DNA of 64,000 nt from JAVJUV01 sp040220415 (GTDB lineage: Bacteria; Pseudomonadota; Alphaproteobacteria; Rhodobacterales; Rhodobacteraceae): NCBI GenBank assembly GCA_040220415.1, contig JAVJUV010000086.1, positions 88,001-152,000 of the forward strand. The letters run 5' to 3'. The translations under genes were made by a program, and so were the position numbers. The notes under the pieces were generated by a model. The model did no database searches and had not been told where the DNA came from. It saw nothing but the letters and a program-made list of their open reading frames with translations. This document shows, in pieces, positions 17,314 through 25,910 of the stretch (position 1 is its first letter; every line of letters begins with the position of its first letter).

Positions 17314-18048
17314 TCAGAGTTCGTCCACCGTACGCGGAAAAATGGACTGGAAACCCTCGGCATAGAGACAATCGCGTCCGCCCGACTGACCTCCGGAATT
17401 TCGTTTGAAGTGGTTGGCTCGCTGTTGGGCGACGCGGGTATAATAGTCCCAGAGATGAACCTGGCCGTTCATGCATTCCATTGCGGCCCGTTTTTTCTTC
17501 CAAACCGGCGTGATGTCCAGGAACGTGTCCGGCTTCCACCCCATCTGCTCGGTCTGATGCGGCTCAAACAGATAAAGCTGGGGCGCTCCAAGGACCTTTT
17601 GCCCCGGGTTGTGCCCCCAAGCCTGTGCAATCATCCGGCATTCCAGAGCGACCTGCGTCGCGTACATATGGTCGGTATTGTAAGGATCGTATTGCGAATG
17701 GCTAAGCATGAACGCCGGTTGAACTCGCCGGATTACGTCCACGACATGATCCTTATCCGAACGAACAAGTTCGAGGGGATAGTCTCCCAGATCCATGCAG
17801 ATCAGGTCATGGACGCCCAGCACCTCGGCGGCGCCTTCCGCCTCTGTCCGCCGGGCCGCCTTTACCTTTTCAAGGGTCATCCCCTCCTCTTTCCAGAGCT
17901 TGGCGCTTTCGCCACGCTCACCGAACGAGAGACAGAGAACGGTTACCTGATATCCCTTCGCGGCATGAAGCGCGATCGCGCCACCACAGCGCCAGACGAA
18001 GTCGGCGGCGTGGGCACTGATGACAAGAGCAGTCTTGGAATCGGACAT
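17314..18048 (-). CDS. galB: 4-oxalomesaconate hydratase, PIG-L type
   Basis: A 244-residue zinc-dependent PIG-L-fold protein matching GalB, which adds water to 4-oxalomesaconate to give 4-carboxy-4-hydroxy-2-oxoadipate in gallate and protocatechuate-4,5 degradation. Signatures shared with GalB: ALVISAHAADFVWRCGGAIA (metal-site H13 and D16), VLCLSFGERGESAKLWKEEG, QPAFMLSHSQYDPYNTDH, LYLFEPHQTEQMGWKPDTFL and HLWDYYTRVAQQRANHFKRN. ATG 18048 matches the family start; the frame upstream to 18108 is not needed. It is divergent from a LysR-type regulator unit, as expected for an aromatic-acid gene, but no other gallate enzyme (dioxygenase, isomerase, aldolase) is in the window. The frame and key residues are intact. 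Confidence 0.88.
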   Translation of the reverse strand: MSDSKTALVISAHAADFVWRCGGAIALHAAKGYQVTVLCLSFGERGESAKLWKEEGMTLEKVKAARRTEAEGAAEVLGVHDLICMDLGDYPLELVRSDKDHVVDVIRRVQPAFMLSHSQYDPYNTDHMYATQVALECRMIAQAWGHNPGQKVLGAPQLYLFEPHQTEQMGWKPDTFLDITPVWKKKRAAMECMNGQVHLWDYYTRVAQQRANHFKRNSGGQSGGRDCLYAEGFQSIFPRTVDEL

Positions 18049-18193
18049 GAAGCACCTTGATCCGGATATCACCAGTGATGCCCGCGGAACATCCGCTATC
18101 CAATTCAAAAAGTCGCCGTAGTATATAAGGATTGGCTATTGATCACGACCGGGAAGAATGTTCCGGGCACGGATAGCCAAAGCGGGAGAGAGC

Positions 18194-18508
18194 ATGCCGG
18201 AACTGGTTCAGTACGGGTTCGGGAAAGCGGGTCGAGCCGTCGCCGCCAAGGCAAATGCCATGACCGAAAACCGGGATACGGCAGGATACGTCGCAAGCAG
18301 GCGGAACGAACGCGTCTCGACTATCAGGACGCAGGGTTCCGTCGTCGTCGAGGGGCTGGAAGCCGTCCTGTCCGAAGTCCCCCTCGGTGCAACGCACATG
18401 TGTGCCGCGATGGGTGAACGGCAGGCGGAGTTGGCGGTCTTTGACATCGGTCGGGCTTCGAACGGCGTGAAGGAAAGAACAGATGCCAACAAGCCGCGGA
18501 TGTCATGA
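18194..18508 (+). CDS. Small protein of unknown function, coupled to LysR gene
   Basis: A 104-codon frame with a good ribosome site (CGGGAGAGAG directly before ATG 18194) whose TGA overlaps the ATG of the LysR gene (ATGA), an arrangement typical of real coupled genes. The protein opens MPELVQYGFGKAGRAVAAKA and has no signal peptide or membrane segment. I do not recognise it; it might be a shortened enzyme of which only a piece is left. It diverges from galB, with a 145-base shared control region. Confidence is limited because the composition is ordinary and no family is seen. Confidence 0.4.
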   Translation: MPELVQYGFGKAGRAVAAKANAMTENRDTAGYVASRRNERVSTIRTQGSVVVEGLEAVLSEVPLGATHMCAAMGERQAELAVFDIGRASNGVKERTDANKPRMS

Positions 18509-19665
18509 CGCCAAACCTCCGCCATCTGCGACTTGCTCTGGCCGTGGCAGAGGGTGGCAGTGCTACCTATGCAGCCTCGCTGCTTCACATATCGCAACCA
18601 GCGGTGACTCAGGCGCTGGCAGGCCTGGAAAACTCCTTTGGTCAGAAGTTGTTCCTGCGTGAAGCAAAAGGGCTTCGGCCTAACGAGGCAGGACAACGTC
18701 TTGTCTTTCGCGTGAAGCGAGCCTTTCAGCAACTCGATCCGGCGCTGGATGCCATTGCTCCGAGGCTAAGATTGACCGCCACGGCGGCACAATTGCGGGC
18801 GCTGGCGGCGGTAGCGGAGGCGGGCAACGTGACGTTGGCAGCGCGACACCTTGAACTGGCGCAACCGACAGTGCAGCGGGCAATCGGCCAGATCGAAAGC
18901 GAGGCCGGCCGACCGCTGTTCGAACGAACAGCACGAGGTTTGCGCCCAAAACGGTTGGCCCGAGATCTGGCGCGCGCAGCCAGGCTGGCTTTCGCTGAAG
19001 TCGACCAGGCGCGCGGCGATCTTTCGGCACTTTCAGGCGGCGAGGGCGACCGAATTGCAGTGGGCGCGATGCCGTTGTCGCGCGCCGCGGTTCTGGGGCC
19101 GGCATTGGCCCGGCTTCGGGAAACGATCCCAAGCGTTCCCGTCAAGATACTGGACGGTCCTTACGCCGATTTACTGGCCGCACTTCTGCGAGGTGACGCG
19201 CATTTTCTGATTGGTGCCCTACGCATGCCGGCACCGACGGACGAGATCGAACAGACAACGCTATTCATCGACCGGTTGGTGATTGCACACCGCCCGGGAC
19301 ACCCCCTGGCTGGAAAAGCGGTTGAGTTGGGATCCCTTGCCCTTTGCCCTTGGGTGGTAGGGGCGTCAGGCGCACCCGCGCGCGAGCATTTTGATCGCCT
19401 GATGGGAAATATCTCTGGCCGTAGCGTAATCGAAACGGGATCGATGATCCTGATGCGTGAAATCCTTCTGGCGTCAGATTCGCTGAGCCTGGTCTCGGAA
19501 CGACAGATCGCACCTGAACTGGCGCGTGGAACGCTCCAGGTGCTGCCGGTCCGGCCGGAAGGCACCGAGCGTGCCATTGGGCTCACGATGCGGCGCGACT
19601 TCCTGCCGACTCCGGCGCAGTCCAGATTGATAGCCATCATCCGTGAGGCGGCTCAGACCGTGTAG
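18505..19665 (+). CDS. LysR-type regulator with two tandem helix-turn-helix domains
   Basis: A 386-residue regulator, longer than the usual 300. Two LysR-type winged helix-turn-helix units follow each other: residues about 3-62 (HLRLALAVAEGGSATYAASL, LHISQPAVTQALAGLENSFG) and about 92-152 (AQLRALAAVAEAGNVTLAAR, LELAQPTVQRAIGQIESEAG). The effector-binding domain fills 165-386 (GDRIAVGAMPLSRAAVLGPA, DSLSLVSERQIAPELARGTL). Divergent galB is the obvious target, making it a candidate activator of gallate-type catabolism. The ATG overlaps the preceding small gene. The 3' end overlaps the convergent SDR gene by 13 bases. Confidence 0.88.
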   Translation: MTPNLRHLRLALAVAEGGSATYAASLLHISQPAVTQALAGLENSFGQKLFLREAKGLRPNEAGQRLVFRVKRAFQQLDPALDAIAPRLRLTATAAQLRALAAVAEAGNVTLAARHLELAQPTVQRAIGQIESEAGRPLFERTARGLRPKRLARDLARAARLAFAEVDQARGDLSALSGGEGDRIAVGAMPLSRAAVLGPALARLRETIPSVPVKILDGPYADLLAALLRGDAHFLIGALRMPAPTDEIEQTTLFIDRLVIAHRPGHPLAGKAVELGSLALCPWVVGASGAPAREHFDRLMGNISGRSVIETGSMILMREILLASDSLSLVSERQIAPELARGTLQVLPVRPEGTERAIGLTMRRDFLPTPAQSRLIAIIREAAQTV

Positions 19666-20396
19666 TTGAGCCCGAGGCGCCCTCCGTCGACGTAGATCGT
19701 CTCGCCGGTGATGTAGCTGGCTTTCTTCGAGACCAGAAAAGCCACGACGTCGCCAATCTCGCGCGCAGATCCGACACGCCCCAGAGGCGTGCGGCTCATC
19801 ACCCGGGCCATAGCGGTCGGATCGGCGTTCACCCCCGCCATCATGTCGGTGTCGATCGAGCCGGGACCGACCGCATTCACGCGGATGTTGTGCGGCGCAA
19901 GCGCGAGCGCCATAGCCTTGGTCAGTTGCATCACGCCGCCCTTCGAGGCGCAGTACGCCGGAATGGCCGGTATCGCGACTTGGGCATTTATGGAGGACAT
20001 GTTGACCATGGCGCCCTCGATACGCGCGTCCACCATCATCTTCGCTGCCCGTTGGGACGCAATGAATGTGCCGATCAGATTGACGTCGATCACCTTGCGG
20101 AAATCGTCGAGCGAGTAGTCGAGGAAACTCCCGGGCATGGCGATACCGGCGTTGTTCACAAGCGCGCAGAGCGGGCCGTGGTCGGCGGCGATGCTGTCGA
20201 ACATGGTATGGACCTGGGAGGCATCGCTCATGTCGCAGGTCATCGCTACCGCGTCGAGCCCCGCCGCTGCTTCCTGAACCTTGTCGGACTGGATGTCGGC
20301 GAGGATGCATCGAAAGCCGTCCTCGGCCAGTGCTTGGGCACATGCATAGCCGATACCTTGCGCGCCACCGGTTACAAGTGCCAGTTTCTCAGCCAT
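19653..20396 (-). CDS. Short-chain dehydrogenase/reductase
   Basis: A 247-residue classical SDR of the FabG-like group: LALVTGGAQGIGYACAQALA, aspartate in ILADIQSDKVQ (NAD preferred), VNNAGIAMPGS, serine in VNMSSINAQVA and PAYCASKGGVMQLTKAMALA for the Tyr/Lys pair, then GPGSIDTDMM. It ends with the usual GETIYVDGGRLGLNY dimer tail. It is the last gene of the oxidase-HyuA-HyuB-SDR operon, 12 bases after hyuB, so its alcohol or ketone substrate is probably an intermediate of that pathway. Confidence 0.92.
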   Translation of the reverse strand: MAEKLALVTGGAQGIGYACAQALAEDGFRCILADIQSDKVQEAAAGLDAVAMTCDMSDASQVHTMFDSIAADHGPLCALVNNAGIAMPGSFLDYSLDDFRKVIDVNLIGTFIASQRAAKMMVDARIEGAMVNMSSINAQVAIPAIPAYCASKGGVMQLTKAMALALAPHNIRVNAVGPGSIDTDMMAGVNADPTAMARVMSRTPLGRVGSAREIGDVVAFLVSKKASYITGETIYVDGGRLGLNYTV

Positions 20397-20408
20397 AGTC
20401 GTCTCCTC

Positions 20409-22055
20409 TCAATCGTCCATGCCGTAGTCGGACTTAGCCTGTTCCGTAGTGATGTATCCCGCCGCGAGGTCCGAACGGACCTGATCGCGGTCGCGCTTGG
20501 TGGGGTCGCCATAACCTCCGCCGCCTGGCAAGTCGAGGACCAGGCGCTGCCCAGCCTCCACCTTCTGGCGGCCCTTCCCACGCAACTTCTTTCCGTCGGA
20601 CAATGCGACGCCGCCCGGTGCGCCCTGTCTGCCGCCTTCCCGACCGCGGGCCGGGTTATCGATCCGGTCGAACATCGCGTTGAAGAAAAAATCATAGCCC
20701 TCCCGCGCCTCGATTTCGATGGTCTGTCCAAGGCCACCGCGCGATGTCCCTGCCCCGCCCGATCCTTCGCGCAACTCTTTTCGCCAGACCACGATTGGTC
20801 CCACATTTTCAGTTGCCTCGACGCTCATGGTCGAGACGCCAGACGGGAATGCAGTCGCGGACAAGCCGTCAAGCGCAGGCCGCGCGCCCGTGCCGCCCGA
20901 ATTGAACATCAGAACTTCGGCGGCGGGCAGATTGCTGGCCGGGTCTGTCGGTCGCGCGCTGATCTGAATGTTCCATAGCGCAGAGGCACCTTCCGCGGGC
21001 ACGATGCCCGGCAACGCCTTGTGCAGCGCACCGAGAACGACGTCCGGCACCAGATGTCCGATGACGTGGCGAACAGAAACCGGTGCGGGCCGCTTCGCAG
21101 CAAGAATAGAACCTTCGGGCGCGGTGACCTTGAAAGGCTCGAGTGAACCGGAATTGTTGGGCACTTCGGGCGCGATAGAGCATTTCAGAGCATAGCAGGC
21201 GTAGGCACGCGTATAGACTTCGGGCACATTGACACCCAGTTTGCTCATGCCGCTTGTGCCGTCGAAATCCGCCAATATCTGGTCGCCCAAGACATCAAGC
21301 CGCACTCGCATGTCGACCGGCGCGTCATAACCGTCGACTCGCATCTCGTTGTCGTAACTTCCGTCGGTAACCTCGGCGATGGCCTCGTGCGTGGCACGAC
21401 GGCTGACCTCGATGATGTAGTCCGACAATCTGTCAATATCGTCCAGACCGAACTCGTCCAGCATTGCCTGGAGGCGACGGTTTCCCGCTTCGTTACAGGC
21501 GGCAAGCGAGTACATGTCACCCACAGTCTGGTCGGGCGTGCGGACATTCGCGCGCACCATGCGGATCATGAAATCGTTTACAACACCCCGCTCCGCGAAT
21601 TTCGAAATCGGGATCAGCAGTCCTTCCTCATACACTTCGCCCGCATCCGGGCCAAAACCGCGACCTCCAACATCAACCACATGCGCCGTGCACGCGAAGT
21701 ACCCTATGTGAACACCCTTGCGAAAAACCGGCGTTACCATCGTGATGTCGTGAAGGTGACCGGTTCCCATCCACGGGTCGTTCGTGATGTAGACATCACC
21801 CCCAAAGATATTCTGCGCGCCGATTTCGCGAGCGAAGTGTCCGACACTTTCGGCCATGGCATTCACATGACCAGGCGTCCCTGTCACAGCCTGAGCAATC
21901 ATCCGCGCCTGCCGGTCGAAGAGTCCTGCCGACAGATCGCCAGCCTCGCGGACCGAAGTGGAGAAAGCGGTGCGGATCAACGTTGTGGCCTGCTCCTCCA
22001 CCACGGCGACCAGCCGATTCCACATGATTTGATAATCGATACTGGTCGGCGTCAT
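20409..22055 (-). CDS. Hydantoinase B/oxoprolinase-type subunit
   Basis: A 548-residue HyuB-family protein, the catalytic partner of HyuA in ATP-dependent N-methylhydantoinase, 5-oxoprolinase and acetone/acetophenone carboxylase complexes. Family marks: YQIMWNRLVAVVEEQATTLI, FSTSVREAGDLSAGLFD, NDPWMGTGHLHDITMVTPVF, ACTAHVVDVGGRGFGPDAGE, and the C-terminal REGSGGAGTSRGGLGQTIEI and DLPGGGGYGDPTKRD. Length and ends match the family. ATG 22055 overlaps hyuA's TGA by 4 bases, which fixes the start and implies equal production of the two subunits. The exact amide or ketone substrate cannot be inferred. Confidence 0.93.
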   Translation of the reverse strand: MTPTSIDYQIMWNRLVAVVEEQATTLIRTAFSTSVREAGDLSAGLFDRQARMIAQAVTGTPGHVNAMAESVGHFAREIGAQNIFGGDVYITNDPWMGTGHLHDITMVTPVFRKGVHIGYFACTAHVVDVGGRGFGPDAGEVYEEGLLIPISKFAERGVVNDFMIRMVRANVRTPDQTVGDMYSLAACNEAGNRRLQAMLDEFGLDDIDRLSDYIIEVSRRATHEAIAEVTDGSYDNEMRVDGYDAPVDMRVRLDVLGDQILADFDGTSGMSKLGVNVPEVYTRAYACYALKCSIAPEVPNNSGSLEPFKVTAPEGSILAAKRPAPVSVRHVIGHLVPDVVLGALHKALPGIVPAEGASALWNIQISARPTDPASNLPAAEVLMFNSGGTGARPALDGLSATAFPSGVSTMSVEATENVGPIVVWRKELREGSGGAGTSRGGLGQTIEIEAREGYDFFFNAMFDRIDNPARGREGGRQGAPGGVALSDGKKLRGKGRQKVEAGQRLVLDLPGGGGYGDPTKRDRDQVRSDLAAGYITTEQAKSDYGMDD

Positions 22056-24130
22056 GGCAGCACCTCCTTGCGTTCGATCAGAAGCGCTCCATCGGACTGC
22101 GCGACGACGCGGAAGGCCGATGTGATGATGGTCGAGGTCTCTTCCTCGGCAATAATGGCCGGGCCTTCCACGGTAGCGCCTGCAGCGAGATCGACGCGCC
22201 GAACCTCGCGCGCGGTCACGTCCCCGCGCAGCGCCGCATCGAAGACAGGACGGGCCCGAACCACGGGCGCGTCGCGCAGATTCGCAGGGGGCTTCACCAA
22301 AGCCACGGGCGGCGTCTCGGTGGCTACCGTCAATGCCCAGTTAGTGACTTCGACCGCCAGTCCCTGAATGGAACGGCCAAAAAGCCCGGTGTAGGCGTTC
22401 TCGAAAGCGGCCAGAAGCATTTCGGCGTCCTCTGCGGTGAATCGTGTCTTCGGCAGCCTGACAGGAATTTCCCAACCTTGCCCGCAATAGCGCATGAATG
22501 CGACAAGCCGCGTTTCCGTGGGAAGACCTCTTGCGCCGGCTTCCACAAACCCTTTCGCCTCGTCCTCCAACTCAGCCATCGTCGCGTTGACCGTTTCCGC
22601 ATCGAATGCGTCGACACGCTGAAACAGGCCGCGGGTCGCTTCATAACTGAAGGGTGCGCGCAGGAAACCGATAGCAGATCCCACGCCCGCGCCGGGGGGC
22701 ACGATCAGCCGGTCGATGCCCAGTTTCTCGCAAAGCCTGCTGGCGTGAAGTGGTGCGCCGCCGCCGAATGCGATCATGGTGAAGTGCTCGATGTCGCGAC
22801 CATGCTCGACGGTGTGAACACGCGCGGCGTTAGCCATGTTTTCGTCCACCATCTCCGTCACGCCGAATGCCGCGTCGGCAACTGAAAGGCCAGCCTGGCC
22901 TAGCGCCACCTCAATGGCCTGTTTCGAAAGCCCCGGATCTAGCGGTATGGCGCCGCCCGCGAAATTGTCCGGATCAAGGCGGCCAAGGACAAGGTTGGCG
23001 TCGGTCACCGTGGGGTCGCCGCCTCCTCGCCTGTAGCAGGCAGGTCCAGGTTCGGAGCCTGCCGAGTGTGGTCCTACCTGGATGCGGCCCAACCTGTCGA
23101 TCGAGGCAATTGAGCCGCCTCCGGCGCCGATCTCCACCATCTCGACGACGGGTGTCGAGACGACCATGCCGGACCCCTTCTTGAAGCGGTACGTGCGGGC
23201 GATCTCGAAAGTCGACGCGGTCTTGGGCTGGCCGGTCTCGATAAGGCAAATCTTGGCGGTGGTGCCCCCCATGTCGAAGCTGAGCGCCTTGTCGATGCCA
23301 TGAGCACGCGCATATCCCGCGGCGAAGATCGCACCGCCGGCAGGTCCCGATTCCAGCAGGCGCACGGGCTGCTCCATCGCAGTGTCGACGCTGATGAGGC
23401 CGCCGCCGGAATGGAGCATGAAAACCGGCGCACCAATCCCGCTGTCGCGGAGCCGCGCTACAAGGCGGGCAAGGTACTTTGCCATCTGCGGCTGGACGTA
23501 GGCGTTGGCGATAACAGTATTGAAGCGCGGCAGCTCCCGCATCTGGGGCGAAACAACCGAAGAAACAGATATCGCGATGTCCGGCAGCGCAGTACGCAAC
23601 GCGGCGGCCATGCGCTGCTCGTGGGCCGGGTTCGCATAAGAATGCATGAAGCCGATTGCCGCGGCCTCGTAATCTCCTTCGCCCACGATGGCGACCACGC
23701 GGTCAATCTCTGCATCCGAAAGCGGTTTCAGCACTGTTCCGTCGGCGGCCACGCGTTCCAAGGCGGTGTGGCGATCCCGTCGTGGCACGAGCGGTTCAGG
23801 CAGAACGAGGTTCAGGTCATATTGTTCGAAGCGGTTCTCGGAACGCATCTCGATCACATCGCGAAAACCGTCCGTCGTGATGAAGACGGTTCTGGCACCC
23901 CGACGCTGTATCAGCGCGTTGGTCACCAGGGTCGTACCGTGGATTACCTGGCCAATGTCGGAAAGCGCGACACCGGCACGGTCGGCGGCAATGCCGATTC
24001 CTTCAAGGATCGCCGCTTCTGGCGCGGTGTAGTCGGTCAGAACCTTGCTGGTGGCAAGGTTGTCACCATGTTCAAGCGCGACATCGGTAAACGTGCCGCC
24101 AATGTCCACGCCAACGCGAACGAGAGCCAT
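22052..24130 (-). CDS. Hydantoinase A/oxoprolinase-type subunit
   Basis: A 692-residue HyuA-family ATPase subunit that activates the substrate by phosphorylation. The N-terminal ATP loop is VGVDIGGTFTDVALEHG (residues 5-21), followed by VIHGTTLVTNALIQRRGART and FRDVIEMRSENRFEQYDLN; the centre has LLESGPAGGAIFAAGYARAH and LSFDMGGTTAKICLI, and the C-terminal half EHFTMIAFGGGAPLHASRL and PPGAGVGSAIGF. It overlaps both neighbours by 4 bases (FAD oxidase upstream, hyuB downstream). Whether it is hydantoinase, oxoprolinase or carboxylase is open; no third (gamma) carboxylase subunit is present, which argues for an amidohydrolase. Confidence 0.93.
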   Translation of the reverse strand: MALVRVGVDIGGTFTDVALEHGDNLATSKVLTDYTAPEAAILEGIGIAADRAGVALSDIGQVIHGTTLVTNALIQRRGARTVFITTDGFRDVIEMRSENRFEQYDLNLVLPEPLVPRRDRHTALERVAADGTVLKPLSDAEIDRVVAIVGEGDYEAAAIGFMHSYANPAHEQRMAAALRTALPDIAISVSSVVSPQMRELPRFNTVIANAYVQPQMAKYLARLVARLRDSGIGAPVFMLHSGGGLISVDTAMEQPVRLLESGPAGGAIFAAGYARAHGIDKALSFDMGGTTAKICLIETGQPKTASTFEIARTYRFKKGSGMVVSTPVVEMVEIGAGGGSIASIDRLGRIQVGPHSAGSEPGPACYRRGGGDPTVTDANLVLGRLDPDNFAGGAIPLDPGLSKQAIEVALGQAGLSVADAAFGVTEMVDENMANAARVHTVEHGRDIEHFTMIAFGGGAPLHASRLCEKLGIDRLIVPPGAGVGSAIGFLRAPFSYEATRGLFQRVDAFDAETVNATMAELEDEAKGFVEAGARGLPTETRLVAFMRYCGQGWEIPVRLPKTRFTAEDAEMLLAAFENAYTGLFGRSIQGLAVEVTNWALTVATETPPVALVKPPANLRDAPVVRARPVFDAALRGDVTAREVRRVDLAAGATVEGPAIIAEEETSTIITSAFRVVAQSDGALLIERKEVLP

Positions 24131-25398
24131 CAAATACTTCTCCAGAACTGTGTGGCGGCGAAAGCGGCCCGATAGAAGCCGATCTTGAGCGCTCGGTTCG
24201 CGACCGGTTTTACGTCGGATACGGGAACCGGCAAGCTCGCCATATCGGCCCCGGTCAGGATATCGACCAGCGCCCGTCCGAACATCGTTCCTGTCGTTAT
24301 CCCGCGTCCGTTATAGGCGATAGGTGAATAGAGACCCTCGGCCAGCCGATGAATGCGGAAGATATGATCCGGCGTCATCGCAATTTGCCCGTGCCACGCA
24401 TCCTCGAACTCGACCGGGCCAAGTTCGGGCAAAAGGCGGGCCAGACGTTTAGCTGCCCATCGCTTCGTAAGGCCGCTCTCTCCACCGATGACTGCTCCCA
24501 TGGAACCTATGATGAGACGATCATTGGCGTCGCGGCGCAGCGACGTCATCACGGGTGCGGTGTCCCAGATGCCCCGGGTCTCTTCCAGGATTCCCTCGAT
24601 CCTGCCATCGAGCGGTTTGGTCGCAACCTGGAAATACTCAATAGTCGTGAATGTGTCCTTCAGTCCGGGCCAAAGCTCGTCGGTATAGGCGTTCGTTCCA
24701 AGAACGACATTCTTGCCAGTGATCTCTCCATTCCCGGTAAAGACATGCCAACGGTCGCCACGGCGTTCCAGGCCAATGACCTTCGTAGCAGTCGAGAGCG
24801 TCGCCCCCGCAGCCAACGCCGCACGGGCAAGCCCCCGCACATAGCCCATCGGGTTGATCGTCCCGGCGCGGTTATCCAGCAGACCGCCATGAAATGCCTT
24901 GCTTCCAGTGCGTTCGGCGACGTCTCCAGCGCTCAATAGATCAACCGGAGCACCGATCGCCTTCCAGCCTTCGGCCCGGCGACGCAGATTCTCGAAACCT
25001 TTTGGGGAATGCGCGACATGGATACTGCCGCTTCTACGGGCTTCACAGCGAATCTGGTGCTTTTCGATCAGATCGAAGACATAGGCGGGCATATCTCCCA
25101 GGGTCTTGATGAGCTGCGCCCCTTTTTCAAGACCGACCACACCCGAAACGTCCTGTGGCGGAAGCCAGACACCGGCATTGACCAACCCGACGTTCCGCCC
25201 CGATCCGCCGTAACCGACATGGTGCGCTTCCAGCACATGTGCCTTTAGGCCCTTTTCCGCTGCATGAAGCGCCGTGGAAAGTCCGGTAAAGCCACCACCC
25301 ACTGCAATCACGTCAAAATGAACGCCGTCGGGGAAGTCTCCTTCGAGCGCAGCTTCCTGCGCGGTGCCGTCCCAGAGGGAAATCCGATTGGTTGGCAT
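24130..25398 (-). CDS. FAD-dependent amine/amino-acid oxidase (DAO family)
   Basis: A 422-residue protein of the D-amino-acid-oxidase/gamma-glutamylputrescine-oxidase family. The dinucleotide fold is DVIAVGGGFTGLSTALHAAE followed by KAHVLEAHHVGYGGSGRNVG, a typical family signature; later PMGYVRGLARAALAAGA and the C-terminal LAEGLYSPIAYNGRGITTGT complete the FAD site. ATG 25398 has AGGGG 8 bases before it; the frame stays open to 25482 without a better start. It is the first gene of the HyuA-HyuB-SDR operon, so the pathway likely begins or ends with oxidation of an N-containing compound. Cytoplasmic; no signal peptide. Confidence 0.9.
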   Translation of the reverse strand: MPTNRISLWDGTAQEAALEGDFPDGVHFDVIAVGGGFTGLSTALHAAEKGLKAHVLEAHHVGYGGSGRNVGLVNAGVWLPPQDVSGVVGLEKGAQLIKTLGDMPAYVFDLIEKHQIRCEARRSGSIHVAHSPKGFENLRRRAEGWKAIGAPVDLLSAGDVAERTGSKAFHGGLLDNRAGTINPMGYVRGLARAALAAGATLSTATKVIGLERRGDRWHVFTGNGEITGKNVVLGTNAYTDELWPGLKDTFTTIEYFQVATKPLDGRIEGILEETRGIWDTAPVMTSLRRDANDRLIIGSMGAVIGGESGLTKRWAAKRLARLLPELGPVEFEDAWHGQIAMTPDHIFRIHRLAEGLYSPIAYNGRGITTGTMFGRALVDILTGADMASLPVPVSDVKPVANRALKIGFYRAAFAATQFWRSI

Positions 25399-25502
25399 GA
25401 GTGCCCCTGCTATGGTCATTCCGGCGGTCGAGAGCCTGGCATCTGCCAGCCCTTTGGGCACGCCGGAGCACAGAATAGACACTTCAATTTAGGGCACAAG
25501 TG

Positions 25503-25910
25503 ATGACCCAGCTAAAAACGACTTCGGCCAAGATGGTCGCCGACGCCCGCGCCCGGATCGAGGAAATCGAAACGCGGGAACTTATCGCGATGCTGGACGA
25601 TCCTGATGTGGTCGTCGTCGACATCCGGGACGTGCGCGAGCGACAGCGCACGGGATACATCCCCGGCAGCTTTCACGCACCGCGTGGCATGATCGAATTC
25701 TGGGTTGATCCAGAAAGCCCCTATTTCAAGGAGATTTTCGGCCAGAAGAAGAAGTTCGTCTTCCACTGCGCCAGTGGTTGGCGGTCGGCGCTGACGGTCG
25801 CGATGCTGCAGGACATGGGGTTCGACGCGGCTCACCTTCGCGAAGGTTTCTCTGCCTGGAAGGACCACGGCGGACCGGTCGAGATGCCAGAAGGTGTTAA
25901 CTGGGATTAG
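25503..25910 (+). CDS. Rhodanese-domain sulfurtransferase
   Basis: A 135-residue single-domain rhodanese. It shows VVVVDIRDVRERQRTGYIPG, then the active-site loop HCASGWRSALTVAML, where the cysteine carries persulfide, and GFSAWKDHGGPVEMPEG at the end. A GTG three bases earlier is an alternative start. It is divergent from the FAD-oxidase operon with a 104-base gap and convergent with the ABC ATPase gene, overlapping it by 4 bases. No thiosulfate or sulfide genes are nearby, so the sulfur acceptor is unknown. Confidence 0.92.
   Translation: MTQLKTTSAKMVADARARIEEIETRELIAMLDDPDVVVVDIRDVRERQRTGYIPGSFHAPRGMIEFWVDPESPYFKEIFGQKKKFVFHCASGWRSALTVAMLQDMGFDAAHLREGFSAWKDHGGPVEMPEGVNWD

Noticed and set aside
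18208..18732. Minus-strand frame across the small gene and the LysR start
   Set aside because: Runs through the first helix-turn-helix of the LysR regulator on the other strand.
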